A DNA stretch of 64,000 nt. It comes from Rhodobacter viridis (lineage in GTDB: Bacteria > Pseudomonadota > Alphaproteobacteria > Rhodobacterales > Rhodobacteraceae). The stretch is taken from positions 248,001 to 312,000 of the forward strand of contig NZ_QJTK01000001.1 of the NCBI RefSeq assembly GCF_003217355.1. Reading direction: 5' to 3'. Shown here one piece after another: positions 53,703-63,537 of this stretch (position 1 is the stretch's first letter; each line of letters begins with the position of its first letter). Below the pieces are notes generated by a model. That model saw only the letters and a list, made by a program, of their open reading frames with translations. It was not told the DNA's origin and did not search any database. The translations under genes and the position numbers were made by a program.

Positions 53703-54583
53703 TCCGTATCCAGTGGCAGTACGTCGACCGCCTGCCGTGTTTCCGCGCCCCCGGCCGAGCGCAGGGCGCCGCGGATCGGGGCCACGTCGTCGTAATCGCG
53801 ACCGACGGCGACGGTGACGAAATCCACCCCCGCGGCCTGAGCGTTGGTCGGATCGAACTCGATCCAGCCCATTTCGCGCCCGACCCAGGCGCGGACCCAG
53901 GCGTGCATCGCATCGGCGCCTTCCAGCCGCGGCTGCCCGGGCGGCGGAAAAGTGCGCAGAAAACCAGAAACATAGCCCGCCGGAATGCCGATCCCGCGCA
54001 GGCCTGCGATCATCACATGGGTGAAATCCTGGCATACACCGCGGGCGCGGGCAAAGGCCTCGCGCGGGGGGGTGTCGACGGTCGTCGCCTCGGCGTCGAA
54101 GGTCATGTGCCTGTGCAGCGCATGGCCGACGGCGGTGACGGCGGCGGCGGCGGTCATCGCGCGGTTGGTCGCGGCGCGGGCAAAGGCGGTGATCTCGGGG
54201 CAGGGCACGACGCGCGGCGAGGCGCCGAGAAAGTGATGCGGGGCGCGCGGATCGAGGGTCATTTCCGCCGCGACCTCGGCGCCGAGCGTGGCAAGCGGCG
54301 GTGACAGGTCGAGCGGTTCGGGGCGCGCGAAGCGCTCGATTCGGGCGACGAGTTCGAACCGCACATCGGCTACCGGGCGGTGCCAGACGACCGAGGTCAC
54401 CGCATTGCCGAAGAAATCGAGCCCGTCGCGGCGCTCGTCCGGCGCGGGATCAAGCGTCAGCCTGCGCGAGACCACGCGCTGCGCGCCCGGAATGTCGGGG
54501 GGCAGCAACCGCGCCAGATTGCGCAGATGGTCCGAGGGCGCGGCATAGTCGTAATCGATGGCCAGTTTGATGTCGTAACGCAT
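53699..54583 (-). CDS. Transglutaminase-like cysteine protein
   Basis: The 294-residue protein has an N-terminal bacterial transglutaminase-associated domain (about 1-90) and a transglutaminase core with the triad Cys184 (GVCQDFTH), His227 (DAMHAWV) and Asp244 (EFDPTN). Such enzymes may transfer or hydrolyse amide bonds; the substrate is not known. No signal peptide is seen, so it acts in the cytoplasm. Three bases separate it from the ATP-grasp gene upstream and it overlaps pxpB downstream. Confidence 0.92.
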   Translation of the reverse strand: MRYDIKLAIDYDYAAPSDHLRNLARLLPPDIPGAQRVVSRRLTLDPAPDERRDGLDFFGNAVTSVVWHRPVADVRFELVARIERFARPEPLDLSPPLATLGAEVAAEMTLDPRAPHHFLGASPRVVPCPEITAFARAATNRAMTAAAAVTAVGHALHRHMTFDAEATTVDTPPREAFARARGVCQDFTHVMIAGLRGIGIPAGYVSGFLRTFPPPGQPRLEGADAMHAWVRAWVGREMGWIEFDPTNAQAAGVDFVTVAVGRDYDDVAPIRGALRSAGGAETRQAVDVLPLDTE

Positions 54584-54586
54584 GAC

Positions 54587-57016
54587 CTACCCCAGATAGC
54601 TTTGCGTCACGAGGTTCGAAATCTCGCCAACCTCCGAGCGCAGGGTGATCAGCCGATGCGTGGTGATCTCGTCGGGGGCGGCGACCGAGAGCAGGCTTTC
54701 GATCGGCACGATGGCGCGGGAGAGCGCCGCCAGACGGCCATTGTCGCGCGCATGCGGCAGATCGGCGGCGAGCGCCCGCATCCGCGCGATCTGGAACAGG
54801 ATCGAGCGCGGGTTGTCGCCGTCCAGCGCCAGAAGGTCCACAACCGTCTCGCGCGAGCGCTCCATGCGGTAGCGGCGCTGATGGGTGATCACGCTGTCTG
54901 CCACCTCGATCGCGATATCCAGACAGCCCGAGGGCGCCTTGGCATCGGTGAAGGTGGCCAGCAGGGCGGCGAGCGCGTCGGTGCGTTCCAAGGCGCGGCC
55001 GAAACTGAGGAAGGTCCAGCCGGAAAACCGATACATGTTTTCATGCACGAGACCGGAAAACCCGGTGATCTTGCGCAGCAGCACCGACATCGCGCGGGCG
55101 GCGTCGTCGCCCGGTTTCGCGGTCTGGCTCATCGAGCGCGCGGTGCGGGCGAGATCGGCGAGCGCGGTCCAGCCATCCGTGGAAAACCGGTCGCGGACCT
55201 TGGCGGCGCAGCCGCGGGCGGCCTCGATCCGGTCGATCAGCGCGCCCGGCACGGGTTGGGTCAGCGTGATGCCATAGCCCGCAAGGAAGCTGCGCAACAG
55301 CCGCAGCCGGGCGTCATCGGCATTGTCGGTGGCGGCCAGACGCAGGTGATAGGCGCGAATGAGCCGGATCGCATCCTCGGTCCGCTCGACATAGCGGCCG
55401 AGCCAGTAAAGGTTGTCGGCCGAGCGCGCGGGCAGGATGCCGTGGCTGGCCCGGCGCACGCCCTTTTCGGGGCGGGGAAGCAGGCTCTCCTGCCGCACCG
55501 GGCGGTCGGCGACGACCCAGACATCGGCCACGGCGCCGCCGCGCTGCATCGCCAGCGCCGTGGTGTCGCCCGAACGGCCGATGCGGGCGTAGCCGCCCTT
55601 CATGAAGGTCCAGTTGCCGCTTGCGTCGCGCGCCGCAAAGACCCGCACCGTCATCGGCCGCGGCTCGATCCGGTTCGCGCCGGTGCCGCTTTCGACCCAG
55701 GCGGGGGTGGTCGAGAGCGTCACCGCCTCCTGTCCGACGAGCATCTGCCCCTCGGCTTCGAGCCAATCCGAGATCGACGACCGGGCCGAACCGCGCAGCG
55801 TGCCGCCCAAGGCCGTGGCGGCGCCCAGATCGAAGGGCAGATCGCAGGCATAGGCCGAGCCGATCATCATGCGCTCGGAATGATCGCGCACATGGGCGCG
55901 CTCGGGGGCGCCGCCGCACCACCAGGTGGCGATATTGGGGATCTTCAGCGGTTGGCCACGCAGCACCTCGCAGATGCTCGGCAGGAAGGCCATCATCGCG
56001 CGCATCTCCATCACGCCCGAGCCGAGCGCATTGACCATCGCCAGATTGCCCGCGCGGATCGCCTCGACCAGACCCGGGGTGCCGATCTGGCTGGTGGCAT
56101 CCAGTTCGACCGGATCGGCAAAGGCCGCATCGATGCGCCGCCAAAGCACGCCCAAGGGCTGCGGCCCCTCGATCGTGCGGACCATCGCCTGCGCGTCCTG
56201 CACCAGCAGATCCTCGCCTTCGAGCAGCATCAGGCCCAGATAGCGGGCGATATAGGTGTGTTCGTAATAGGTGTCGTTTTGCGGCCCCGGCGTCAGGATC
56301 GCCGCGGCGCGTTCGCGTCCGCCCGGCGCTTGGGCGAGCCGCTCCATCGCGGCGCGGAAGGTGGCAAAGAACCCGGCCAGCCGGTGGATATGGGCGCGCG
56401 GGAAGCGCTCGGGGAAGATGCGCCCGGTCGCCATGCGGTTTTCGAGTGCAAAGCCCGCCCCCGAGGGCGCCTGCGTGCGGTCGCCCAGCACGAACCAGCG
56501 CCCATCCGGGGCACGGCCGATCTCGAAGGCCAGCACATGCAGGAAATGACCGCCGCGCGGGGTGACGCCGACCATCGGGCGCAGCCATTGCCGCGAGCCC
56601 GCGATCAGTTCCGCGGGCAGATGGCCCTCGGCGACCAGACGCCCGGGGCCGTAAAGATCGGCCATGACCGCTTCGAGCAGATCGGCGCGTTGGGTGAGCC
56701 CGGCGCAGATCGTTTCCCATTCGCTTTCATGCAGGATGACCGGAATATGCGACAGCGGCCATTCCCGTTCCGCCAAGGGGTCGTTCGAATATTGCCGGAA
56801 GAACACCCCGGCATCGCGCAGATATTGGTCGGCGCGTTCGAACCGCGCCGTCACCTCGGCGGGGGAAAGCCGCGCGAAGCGTTCGACAAAGCGCTTCCAG
56901 ACCGGGCGCATCTGGCCGCCCGCATCGAAAAGCTCGTCCGCCACCCCGGGCGACAGCCGGTAATTGGCGAAAAGGTCATTCGCGGGGTGGGCTTGGGGCG
57001 GGGGCGTCTGGGTCAT
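54587..57016 (-). CDS. Circularly permuted ATP-grasp/alpha-E fusion protein
   Basis: The 809-residue protein joins a circularly permuted ATP-grasp ligase domain (about 1-480; RDAGVFFRQY near 70 and LGLMLLEGEDLLVQD) to an alpha-helical alpha-E domain (about 490-809; ARSADNLYWLGRYVERTEDAIRL is split here by its start ARSADNLYWLGRY). In many genomes these are separate genes. The family is predicted by comparative genomics to form peptide bonds in an unidentified amidoligase system. It lies between the transglutaminase/DUF2126 gene (20 bases) and the small transglutaminase gene (3 bases). Confidence 0.9.
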   Translation of the reverse strand: MTQTPPPQAHPANDLFANYRLSPGVADELFDAGGQMRPVWKRFVERFARLSPAEVTARFERADQYLRDAGVFFRQYSNDPLAEREWPLSHIPVILHESEWETICAGLTQRADLLEAVMADLYGPGRLVAEGHLPAELIAGSRQWLRPMVGVTPRGGHFLHVLAFEIGRAPDGRWFVLGDRTQAPSGAGFALENRMATGRIFPERFPRAHIHRLAGFFATFRAAMERLAQAPGGRERAAAILTPGPQNDTYYEHTYIARYLGLMLLEGEDLLVQDAQAMVRTIEGPQPLGVLWRRIDAAFADPVELDATSQIGTPGLVEAIRAGNLAMVNALGSGVMEMRAMMAFLPSICEVLRGQPLKIPNIATWWCGGAPERAHVRDHSERMMIGSAYACDLPFDLGAATALGGTLRGSARSSISDWLEAEGQMLVGQEAVTLSTTPAWVESGTGANRIEPRPMTVRVFAARDASGNWTFMKGGYARIGRSGDTTALAMQRGGAVADVWVVADRPVRQESLLPRPEKGVRRASHGILPARSADNLYWLGRYVERTEDAIRLIRAYHLRLAATDNADDARLRLLRSFLAGYGITLTQPVPGALIDRIEAARGCAAKVRDRFSTDGWTALADLARTARSMSQTAKPGDDAARAMSVLLRKITGFSGLVHENMYRFSGWTFLSFGRALERTDALAALLATFTDAKAPSGCLDIAIEVADSVITHQRRYRMERSRETVVDLLALDGDNPRSILFQIARMRALAADLPHARDNGRLAALSRAIVPIESLLSVAAPDEITTHRLITLRSEVGEISNLVTQSYLG

Positions 57017-57036
57017 GTCTCACCGGATCGTGAGCC

Positions 57037-60000
57037 TCACTCAAGCCCGATGGGACGGCGCAGGTCAAGGGTTAGCGGAAACTCCGGGTGTGGAACCTCT
57101 GGGGCGGGGGTGTAGGGGGCGGGGCTGTGGCCCATCGGCTCGAACCGGGCAAGGCGCCGGGCCTCGGCTTCGTTGGCGTTGACCGGGAAGGTGTCGTAGT
57201 TGCGCCCGCCCGGATGAGCGACGTGATAGGTGCAGCCCGCCAGCGCCCGGCCAGACCAGCGGTCATAGATGTCGAAAACCAAGGGCGTGTTCACCGGCAG
57301 CGTCGGGTGCAGCGCGGCAGGCGGCTGCCAGGCCTTGAAGCGCACCCCCGCGACCGAGGTCCCCGCGGTGCTGGTGCGCGTCATCGGCACCGGGCGGCGG
57401 TTGCACATCACGGTGTAGCGGTCCTGATGCAGGCTCGTCAGTTTCACCTGCAGCCGTTCGACCGAGCTGTCGGTATAGCGCACGGTGCCGCCGATCGCCC
57501 CGGTTTCGCCGAGCACATGCCAGGGCTCGAGCGCCTGACGCAGTTCCAGATGCACCCCCTCGGCCTCGATCTGGCCGCAGAAGGGGAAGCGGAACTCGGA
57601 TTGCGCCTCGAACCAGACCGGATCGAAGTCGAACCCATGCGCGCGCAGGTCGGCGAGCAGGGACAGCAGATCCTCCCACAGGTAATGCGGCAGCATGAAA
57701 CGGTCATGCAGCACCGTGCCCCAGCGGACCGGCCGCCCGGTGACGGGGGCGTTCCAGAGCCGCGCGATCAGCGCCCGGATCAGCAGTTGCTGCGCCAAGG
57801 ACATGCGCGGATGTGGCGGCATCTCGAAGCCGCGGAACTCGACCAGACCCAGACGGCCGGTGGGGCCATCGGGCGAGAAAAGCTTGTCGATGCAGATCTC
57901 GGCGCGATGGGTGTTGCCGGTGACATCGATCAGCATGTTCCGAAGCAGCCGGTCGATCAGCCACGGCGGCGGCAGGTTCCCCCCGTTCACCGGATCGCCG
58001 ATCTGGGCCAGAGCGATTTCAAGTTCATAGAGCGTGTCATGTCGCGCCTCGTCGATCCGCGGCGCTTGGCTTGTCGGCCCGATGAAAAGACCCGAGAACA
58101 GATAGGACAGGCAGGGATGGCGCTGCCAGATCAGGATCAGCGATTTCAGAAGGTCCGGGCGGCGCAGGAACGGGCTGTCGTTCGGGGTCTCGCCGCCCAC
58201 GACGACATGGTTGCCACCGCCCGTCCCGGTGTGGCGCCCGTCGATCATGAACTTGTCGGCGCCAAGGCGCGACAGGCGGGCCTCGGCATAGATCGCCTCG
58301 GTCGTGGCGACGCAATCCTCCCAGCTGTGCGCGGGGTGGATGTTCACCTCGATCACGCCCGGATCGGGGGCGACGCGGATCACATTGAGCCGCGGGTCCT
58401 GCGGCGGCGCATAGCCCTCGATATGGATCGGCAGGTTCAGCTCGGCCGCTGTCGCCTCGGCGCTGGCGATCAGATCAAGATAGTCTTCGAGCGTGTCGCA
58501 GGGCGGCATGAAGAGGCACAGCCGCCCGTCGCGCGGTTCGATCGCAATCGCCGTGCGCACCGCGCCGGTCGCCGGATCGGTGCCCTGCGCCAAAAGCGCC
58601 CCCCGCTCGGTCGGGTCACGCTCGCTGCGGGTCGATTTCTGCTGATGCTCGGGGCTGACCGCAGGCAGGAAGGCCGCCTGTTCCCGGGCTTCCTCGGCGG
58701 CCAGCCGGTCGATCTCGGCCTGAATCTTCGCGCGGCGCTCGGCAATGGCCGCGCCGAAATCCGGCAGCGGCCCGACCTCGACCGTGGGATCGGCGGGATA
58801 GGAATAGGGATAGGCCGCGGGCGGCACATAGGGCAGCGCGCCCAAGGGCAGGCGGAAGCCCACCGGGCTGTCCCCCGGCACCAGGAACAGATGCCCGCGC
58901 CGCGGCGTCCACAGTTCCGAGCGCCAACGCCGCCCCTCCGCCCGGCCTTGCCAGGGCTGGATCGGCAAGACGCATCCCGAGGGCTCGGTCAGGCCGCGAC
59001 TGAAGACCCGGGCGTAACGGGCGCGGTCCTCGGGGTTCTTCAGCTTCGGGTTTTCCGGGCTGACATTCGGCGGCAGGTTCGCCTCTTTCAGGATCCATTC
59101 GCCGGGGTCTTCATAGGCAGGCTGGGCAAAGACCGGATCAAGCCCCAGATGCGTGGCGAAACTCTCCATGAAGCGCCCGGCCTCGGCGGGGCCGACCGGA
59201 GCGGCAGCGTTTTCGCGCGCGACCAGATCGGGGTTTTGCCAGACCGGCACGCCATCGCGGCGCCAGTACAGCGAAAAGGTCCAGCGCGGCAGGCTTTCGC
59301 CCGGATACCACTTGCCCTGCCCGTAATGCAGAAAGCCGCCCGGCGCGAAGCGCGCGCGCAACCGCCGGATCAGATCATCGGCCAAGGCGCGCTTTTGCGG
59401 CCCGACGGCTTCGGTGTTCCATTCGGCGGACTGGAAATCATCGACCGAGACGAAGGTCGGCTCGCCCCCCATCGTCAGACGCACATCGCCCGCGCTCAGG
59501 CTTTCATCGACCTTGCGGCCAAGCGCATTCAGCCGATCCCAGGCCTCTTCGGAAAAGGGCTTGGTGATGCGCGGATGCTCGGCCACGCGCCGCACCGTCA
59601 TGTCGAAATCGAACCGCGTCTCGGGCGTGCCCACCGCGGTAAATCCCCCCGCGATCGGCGCGGCATTGCGGTAATGCGGGGTGGCTGCCAAGGGAATATG
59701 GCTTTCCCCCGCCAAAAGCCCCGAGGTCGGATCAAGCCCCACCCAGCCCGCGCCGGGCAGGAAGACCTCGACCCAGGCGTGCAGATCGGTGAAATCGACC
59801 TCGGTCCCCGAGGGGCCATCCAGCGCCTTCACATCGGGGGCGAGCTGGATCAGATAGCCCGAGACGAAGCGGGCGGCGAAACCGAGATGGCGAAGCACCT
59901 GCACCAGCAGCCACGAGCTGTCGCGGCACGAGCCCGACGCCAGCCCAAGCGTCTCGTCGGGCGTCTGCACGCCGGGCTCGAGCCGGATCGTATAGCGCAC

Positions 60001-60465
60001 CTCGCGCGAGATGCGCGCGTTCAGATCGACCAGAAAATCCACCGTCCGGGTCTTGGTGAAATCGATGGTGCCGATGAACTGCGCCAGCCGCGGCCCCTCG
60101 GGTTCGGGGGTGCGGTAGATCGACAGATCGTCGCGCAGCTCCTCGGGATAGGCAAAGGGCCAGGTCTCGGCCGTCTCCTCAAGGAAGAAATCGAACGGGT
60201 TGTAAACGGTCATGTCGGCGACCAGATCGACCTCGATCTTCAGCTCGGTCACCGGCTCGGGAAAGACGAAGCGGGCCAGCCAGTTGCCATAGGGGTCCTG
60301 CTGGTGGTTCACGAAATGCCCGCCGGGGCTGACCTTGAGGCTGTGCGAAATCACCCGCGTGCGCGAATGCGGCGCAGGGCGCAGGCGGATGATCTGCGGA
60401 CCCAAGCTCACCGGGCGGTCATAGATGTAATGCGTCAGGTGATGGATCGATGCGTGAATGGCCAT
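57037..60465 (-). CDS. Transglutaminase-DUF2126 fusion protein
   Basis: The 1142-residue protein has an N-terminal transglutaminase-like domain with Cys180 (GSCRDSSW), His229 (DLHAWVEVF) and Asp245 (GLDPTSG), then a very large DUF2126 region (about 350-1142). The latter contains glutamate-cysteine-ligase-like features such as [20 protein letters not shown] and [20 protein letters not shown]2126 is regarded as a GCS2/COOH-NH2-ligase-related family. A GGGGGAAG site precedes the ATG at 60465. It leads the six-gene operon. The product of the system is unknown. Confidence 0.92.
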   Translation of the reverse strand: MAIHASIHHLTHYIYDRPVSLGPQIIRLRPAPHSRTRVISHSLKVSPGGHFVNHQQDPYGNWLARFVFPEPVTELKIEVDLVADMTVYNPFDFFLEETAETWPFAYPEELRDDLSIYRTPEPEGPRLAQFIGTIDFTKTRTVDFLVDLNARISREVRYTIRLEPGVQTPDETLGLASGSCRDSSWLLVQVLRHLGFAARFVSGYLIQLAPDVKALDGPSGTEVDFTDLHAWVEVFLPGAGWVGLDPTSGLLAGESHIPLAATPHYRNAAPIAGGFTAVGTPETRFDFDMTVRRVAEHPRITKPFSEEAWDRLNALGRKVDESLSAGDVRLTMGGEPTFVSVDDFQSAEWNTEAVGPQKRALADDLIRRLRARFAPGGFLHYGQGKWYPGESLPRWTFSLYWRRDGVPVWQNPDLVARENAAAPVGPAEAGRFMESFATHLGLDPVFAQPAYEDPGEWILKEANLPPNVSPENPKLKNPEDRARYARVFSRGLTEPSGCVLPIQPWQGRAEGRRWRSELWTPRRGHLFLVPGDSPVGFRLPLGALPYVPPAAYPYSYPADPTVEVGPLPDFGAAIAERRAKIQAEIDRLAAEEAREQAAFLPAVSPEHQQKSTRSERDPTERGALLAQGTDPATGAVRTAIAIEPRDGRLCLFMPPCDTLEDYLDLIASAEATAAELNLPIHIEGYAPPQDPRLNVIRVAPDPGVIEVNIHPAHSWEDCVATTEAIYAEARLSRLGADKFMIDGRHTGTGGGNHVVVGGETPNDSPFLRRPDLLKSLILIWQRHPCLSYLFSGLFIGPTSQAPRIDEARHDTLYELEIALAQIGDPVNGGNLPPPWLIDRLLRNMLIDVTGNTHRAEICIDKLFSPDGPTGRLGLVEFRGFEMPPHPRMSLAQQLLIRALIARLWNAPVTGRPVRWGTVLHDRFMLPHYLWEDLLSLLADLRAHGFDFDPVWFEAQSEFRFPFCGQIEAEGVHLELRQALEPWHVLGETGAIGGTVRYTDSSVERLQVKLTSLHQDRYTVMCNRRPVPMTRTSTAGTSVAGVRFKAWQPPAALHPTLPVNTPLVFDIYDRWSGRALAGCTYHVAHPGGRNYDTFPVNANEAEARRLARFEPMGHSPAPYTPAPEVPHPEFPLTLDLRRPIGLE

Positions 60466-60640
60466 GTCTTCCCCCGTTCGGTGCGCCGAGTTTAGGAAGG
60501 CCCGCGGCGGATGCCACGGCAAAGCGGCGCCGGGCGAAAAGGTCGCGCGGATTTTCGGGCATCTGCCTGAAATTTGGGCGATGCCGATCTTGCACCAAGG
60601 TCGAATAGGCAGCCTGTCCCGGCTCAAGCACAGTTGCGAC

Positions 60641-62689
60641 ATGATCCGGTTTTTGCTCATCTGGCTGGCCTTTGCGACCCCGCTTTGCGCGGAGGTGCTG
60701 ACGCGCGATCAGCTTTCGGCGATGATCCTTGCGCCCTACGAGCTTGGGCAGCCGGTGAACGACAAGGGCGTGTGGACACTGCTCAATTCCGGCGGCGGCG
60801 AAGCCGGTTTCGTCTTTGAAACCGCCCCCTTGGCGCCCTTGCCCGGGTTTTCCGGCGCGCCGATCGACCTGCTGGTGCTGCTCGACCGCGAGGGGCGGTT
60901 CATCGACGTGCGGCTTTTGCACCAGAACGAGCCGATCTTCGTCTCGGGTCTGGGCGAGGCGCCGTTCCGGGCATTTTTGGAACAATATCGCGGCCATTCG
61001 ATCAACGAACCGCTGGTCGTCGGCACGCCTTACGGCTCGGGCGGGACGGCCTCGGACAATGTCTATCTGGACGGGGTGACGAAGGCGACAGCCTCGGTCC
61101 GCATCGCGCATGACTCGATCCTTGCGGCGACGCTGGCGGTGGCGCGCGAAAAGATGCAGGGCGTGGGGGCGGGGCCGGCGCCAAAGCCCGATCCCGCGCA
61201 TGACGAGGCGCTGGATTGGAAAGCGCTTCTGGATCAGGGGCTTGTTGGCCGCTTGCAGGTGAGCGAAGCGCAGCTTGATGCGGCCTTCAAAGGCACGACA
61301 TGGGCGCATGATGGCGCGGGGGCCGACCCGGAGGCGCCCTTCATCGATCTTTACGCGATCGATCTTGGGCCGCCGTCGCTCGCCCGGGCGGTGCTCGCGC
61401 CCGAGACGCTGGCCGAGATCGCCCGCTTCACCGCCCGCGCCCCGGATGACGAGTTGTTCCTGCTGATCGAGGCGGGGCAGCATGGTCTGGTGTCCGAGGA
61501 TTTCGTGCGCAACACCGCGCCTGACCGGCTGACGGCGGTGCAGGACGGGCTGCCCTTGGTGCTGCGCGATGCCGATATCCTGCCGGAACTGGCCGCGGAT
61601 CTGCCGCCCGAGTTGAGCGATGCGACGAAGATGGTGGTGCGCCTCGATCGCCGTCTGGGCTTCGATCCGACCCGACCCTGGGAGTTGCGGTTGCAAGCCG
61701 TGCGCCAACACGGGATGTTTCAGGCCGAGGTCGGCTCGGCGCATTTCCCGGTGGCTTTGCAGACACCGGAGCGGTTCTTCCTGCGCCCCGCCGCGCCCGA
61801 ACGGCTGAGCCCTTTTGCCGAGGCGCTGCGCAACCGCGCGACCGACCTATGGGCTTTGGCCGGGTTTCTTGCCCTCTTGATCGCGGCGCTTCTGACGCAA
61901 TCGCGGCTCGCGGGGCTGCGTGCCTTCACCCCGGTGCGGCTGACGATCCTTGCGCTGGTGATCGGCTTCGTCGGCTTCTGGGGGCAGGGGCAGCTGTCCA
62001 TCGTCACGGTGATGGCGGTGGCGCGCGGGCTCGTCGCGGGCGGGCTCGAGGTGCTGCTTTACGACCCGTTCGGTCTGGCCGTCTGGGCGGCGGCGGGGCT
62101 CGGCTTTCTGCTTTGGGGGCGGGGGTTCTTTTGCGGCTGGCTCTGTCCCTTTGGCGCGATGCAGGAATTCGCCCATCACGCCGGGCGGCTGTTGCGCCTG
62201 CCGCGGATCGAGCCGCCGCGCAGTTTGGCCCGGGCGCTGCTCTGGACCGGTCCGATTGCGGCAACTGGACTCATCGCCGTGGCCTTCCTTGCGCCCGAAC
62301 ATGCCGAGGCGGCGGCGGAGCTCGAGCCCTTCAAGACCGCGATCACGATGCATTTCGACCGGCCCTGGCCCTATCTGATCTGGGCAATCGGCTGGCTTGC
62401 GGTCTCGACCGTCTGGTTCAAGGGCTTTTGCCGCTCGGTCTGCCCCTTGGGCGCGGTGATGCGGCTCGGCGGGCTTTTGCGGCTGCGCGCCTTCATCCCG
62501 CGGCGGGTGGAGTGCGGCAAGCCCTGCCAGCTGTGCAAGGTGCGCTGTGCCTATGGTGCGATCAAACCCACGGGCGAGATCCGCTATTCCGAGTGTTTCC
62601 AGTGCCTTGACTGCGTGGCGATCCATGATGACAAAAGCCGCTGCGTGCCCTTGGTGCTCGCGGCGAAACGGGCGCGGAGGGTGGCATGA
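60641..62689 (+). CDS. NosR/NirI-like flavo-iron-sulfur membrane protein
   Basis: NosR-type proteins pass electrons from the quinol pool across the membrane to nitrous oxide reductase. The 682-residue product has a signal segment (about 1-18), a periplasmic FMN-binding domain (about 60-180; DGVTKATAS at about 145-153 is the likely flavinylation site), membrane helices from about 400, two CxxxxCP motifs (GWLCPFG, RSVCPLG) and two ferredoxin-like 4Fe-4S sets near the C-terminus ([15 protein letters not shown]). ATGA overlap with apbE. No nosZ follows, so the partner may be different. Confidence 0.85.
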   Translation: MIRFLLIWLAFATPLCAEVLTRDQLSAMILAPYELGQPVNDKGVWTLLNSGGGEAGFVFETAPLAPLPGFSGAPIDLLVLLDREGRFIDVRLLHQNEPIFVSGLGEAPFRAFLEQYRGHSINEPLVVGTPYGSGGTASDNVYLDGVTKATASVRIAHDSILAATLAVAREKMQGVGAGPAPKPDPAHDEALDWKALLDQGLVGRLQVSEAQLDAAFKGTTWAHDGAGADPEAPFIDLYAIDLGPPSLARAVLAPETLAEIARFTARAPDDELFLLIEAGQHGLVSEDFVRNTAPDRLTAVQDGLPLVLRDADILPELAADLPPELSDATKMVVRLDRRLGFDPTRPWELRLQAVRQHGMFQAEVGSAHFPVALQTPERFFLRPAAPERLSPFAEALRNRATDLWALAGFLALLIAALLTQSRLAGLRAFTPVRLTILALVIGFVGFWGQGQLSIVTVMAVARGLVAGGLEVLLYDPFGLAVWAAAGLGFLLWGRGFFCGWLCPFGAMQEFAHHAGRLLRLPRIEPPRSLARALLWTGPIAATGLIAVAFLAPEHAEAAAELEPFKTAITMHFDRPWPYLIWAIGWLAVSTVWFKGFCRSVCPLGAVMRLGGLLRLRAFIPRRVECGKPCQLCKVRCAYGAIKPTGEIRYSECFQCLDCVAIHDDKSRCVPLVLAAKRARRVA

Positions 62690-63537
62690 AGCGGCGGCGG
62701 TTTCTGCAGATCGTGGCGGGGGCGGCGCTGATCGCCCAAGGCGCGCGGGCCGAGACCTGGTCCGGTCAGGCCTTTGGCGCCGATGTGCGGATCACCGCGC
62801 CGGGGGCGTTGCCGCTTGCCGACATCCGCGCCGAGATCGCGGCGATCGAAGCGACCTTTTCGCTTTACGCCGAGAGCGAGCTGACCCGGCTGAATGCGGC
62901 CGGGCGCGGGGCGGGATCTGACCGGTTGCGCGCGGTTCTGGCAGTGGCTAAGCGCGTGCATGACCTGACGCGCGGCGCCTTTGACCCGACGGTGCAGCCG
63001 CTCTGGCGGGCCTTGGCAGAGGGGCGCGATCCGGTGCAGCCGCGCGCGGCGATCGGGCTGCATCGGGTGCAGATCGGGCGCGAGATCGTGCTCGCGCGCG
63101 GGCAGGCGCTGACGCTGAACGGCATCGCGCAGGGCCATGCCGCCGACCGGGTGGCCGAGATCTGTGCGCGCGCGGGCCTTGGCGCGTGTCTGATCGACAT
63201 GGGCGAGTTTCGTGCCTTGGGCGGGCCGTTCCGGCTGGGCATCGAAGACCCCGCGGCGGGGATGGTGGCGGCGCGGATGCTGACGGGCGGGGCGATGGCG
63301 ACCTCGTCCCCCGCGGCGATGGCCTTTCCGGGCGGCTCGCATATCCTTGGCCCGCATGGACAAATTCCGCGCTTCTCGACGGTGACGGTGGAGGGCGCGA
63401 GTGCCACGCTCTGCGATGCGGCCTCGACCGCCTTCGTGCTGATGGAGCGCGAAGACATCGTCACCGCGGCGCAGCGGATGCGGCTGCGCGCGGTGACGGT
63501 GGTGGATTTCGAGGGGAATTTCGAGACGCTGGTCTAG
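62686..63537 (+). CDS. apbE: FAD:protein FMN transferase (ApbE/NosX)
   Basis: ApbE attaches FMN to a Ser/Thr of target proteins in the periplasm; NosX serves NosR. The 283-residue product has a twin-arginine signal (RRRF at 3-6), FSLYAESELTRLN, the LNGIAQGHAADRV motif (about 145-157), ACLIDMGEFRALGG and the C-terminal ATLCDAASTAFVL motif with the metal-binding Asp. It is co-translated with the NosR-like gene, whose FMN domain is its obvious substrate. Confidence 0.92.
   Translation: MKRRRFLQIVAGAALIAQGARAETWSGQAFGADVRITAPGALPLADIRAEIAAIEATFSLYAESELTRLNAAGRGAGSDRLRAVLAVAKRVHDLTRGAFDPTVQPLWRALAEGRDPVQPRAAIGLHRVQIGREIVLARGQALTLNGIAQGHAADRVAEICARAGLGACLIDMGEFRALGGPFRLGIEDPAAGMVAARMLTGGAMATSSPAAMAFPGGSHILGPHGQIPRFSTVTVEGASATLCDAASTAFVLMEREDIVTAAQRMRLRAVTVVDFEGNFETLV

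Noticed and set aside
54380-60495. Very long plus-strand open frames (up to 1135 codons) opposite the peptide-ligase operon
   Set aside because: They are Arg/His/Gly-rich mirrors of strongly conserved minus-strand proteins with active-site motifs; high GC at third positions removes stops on the other strand.
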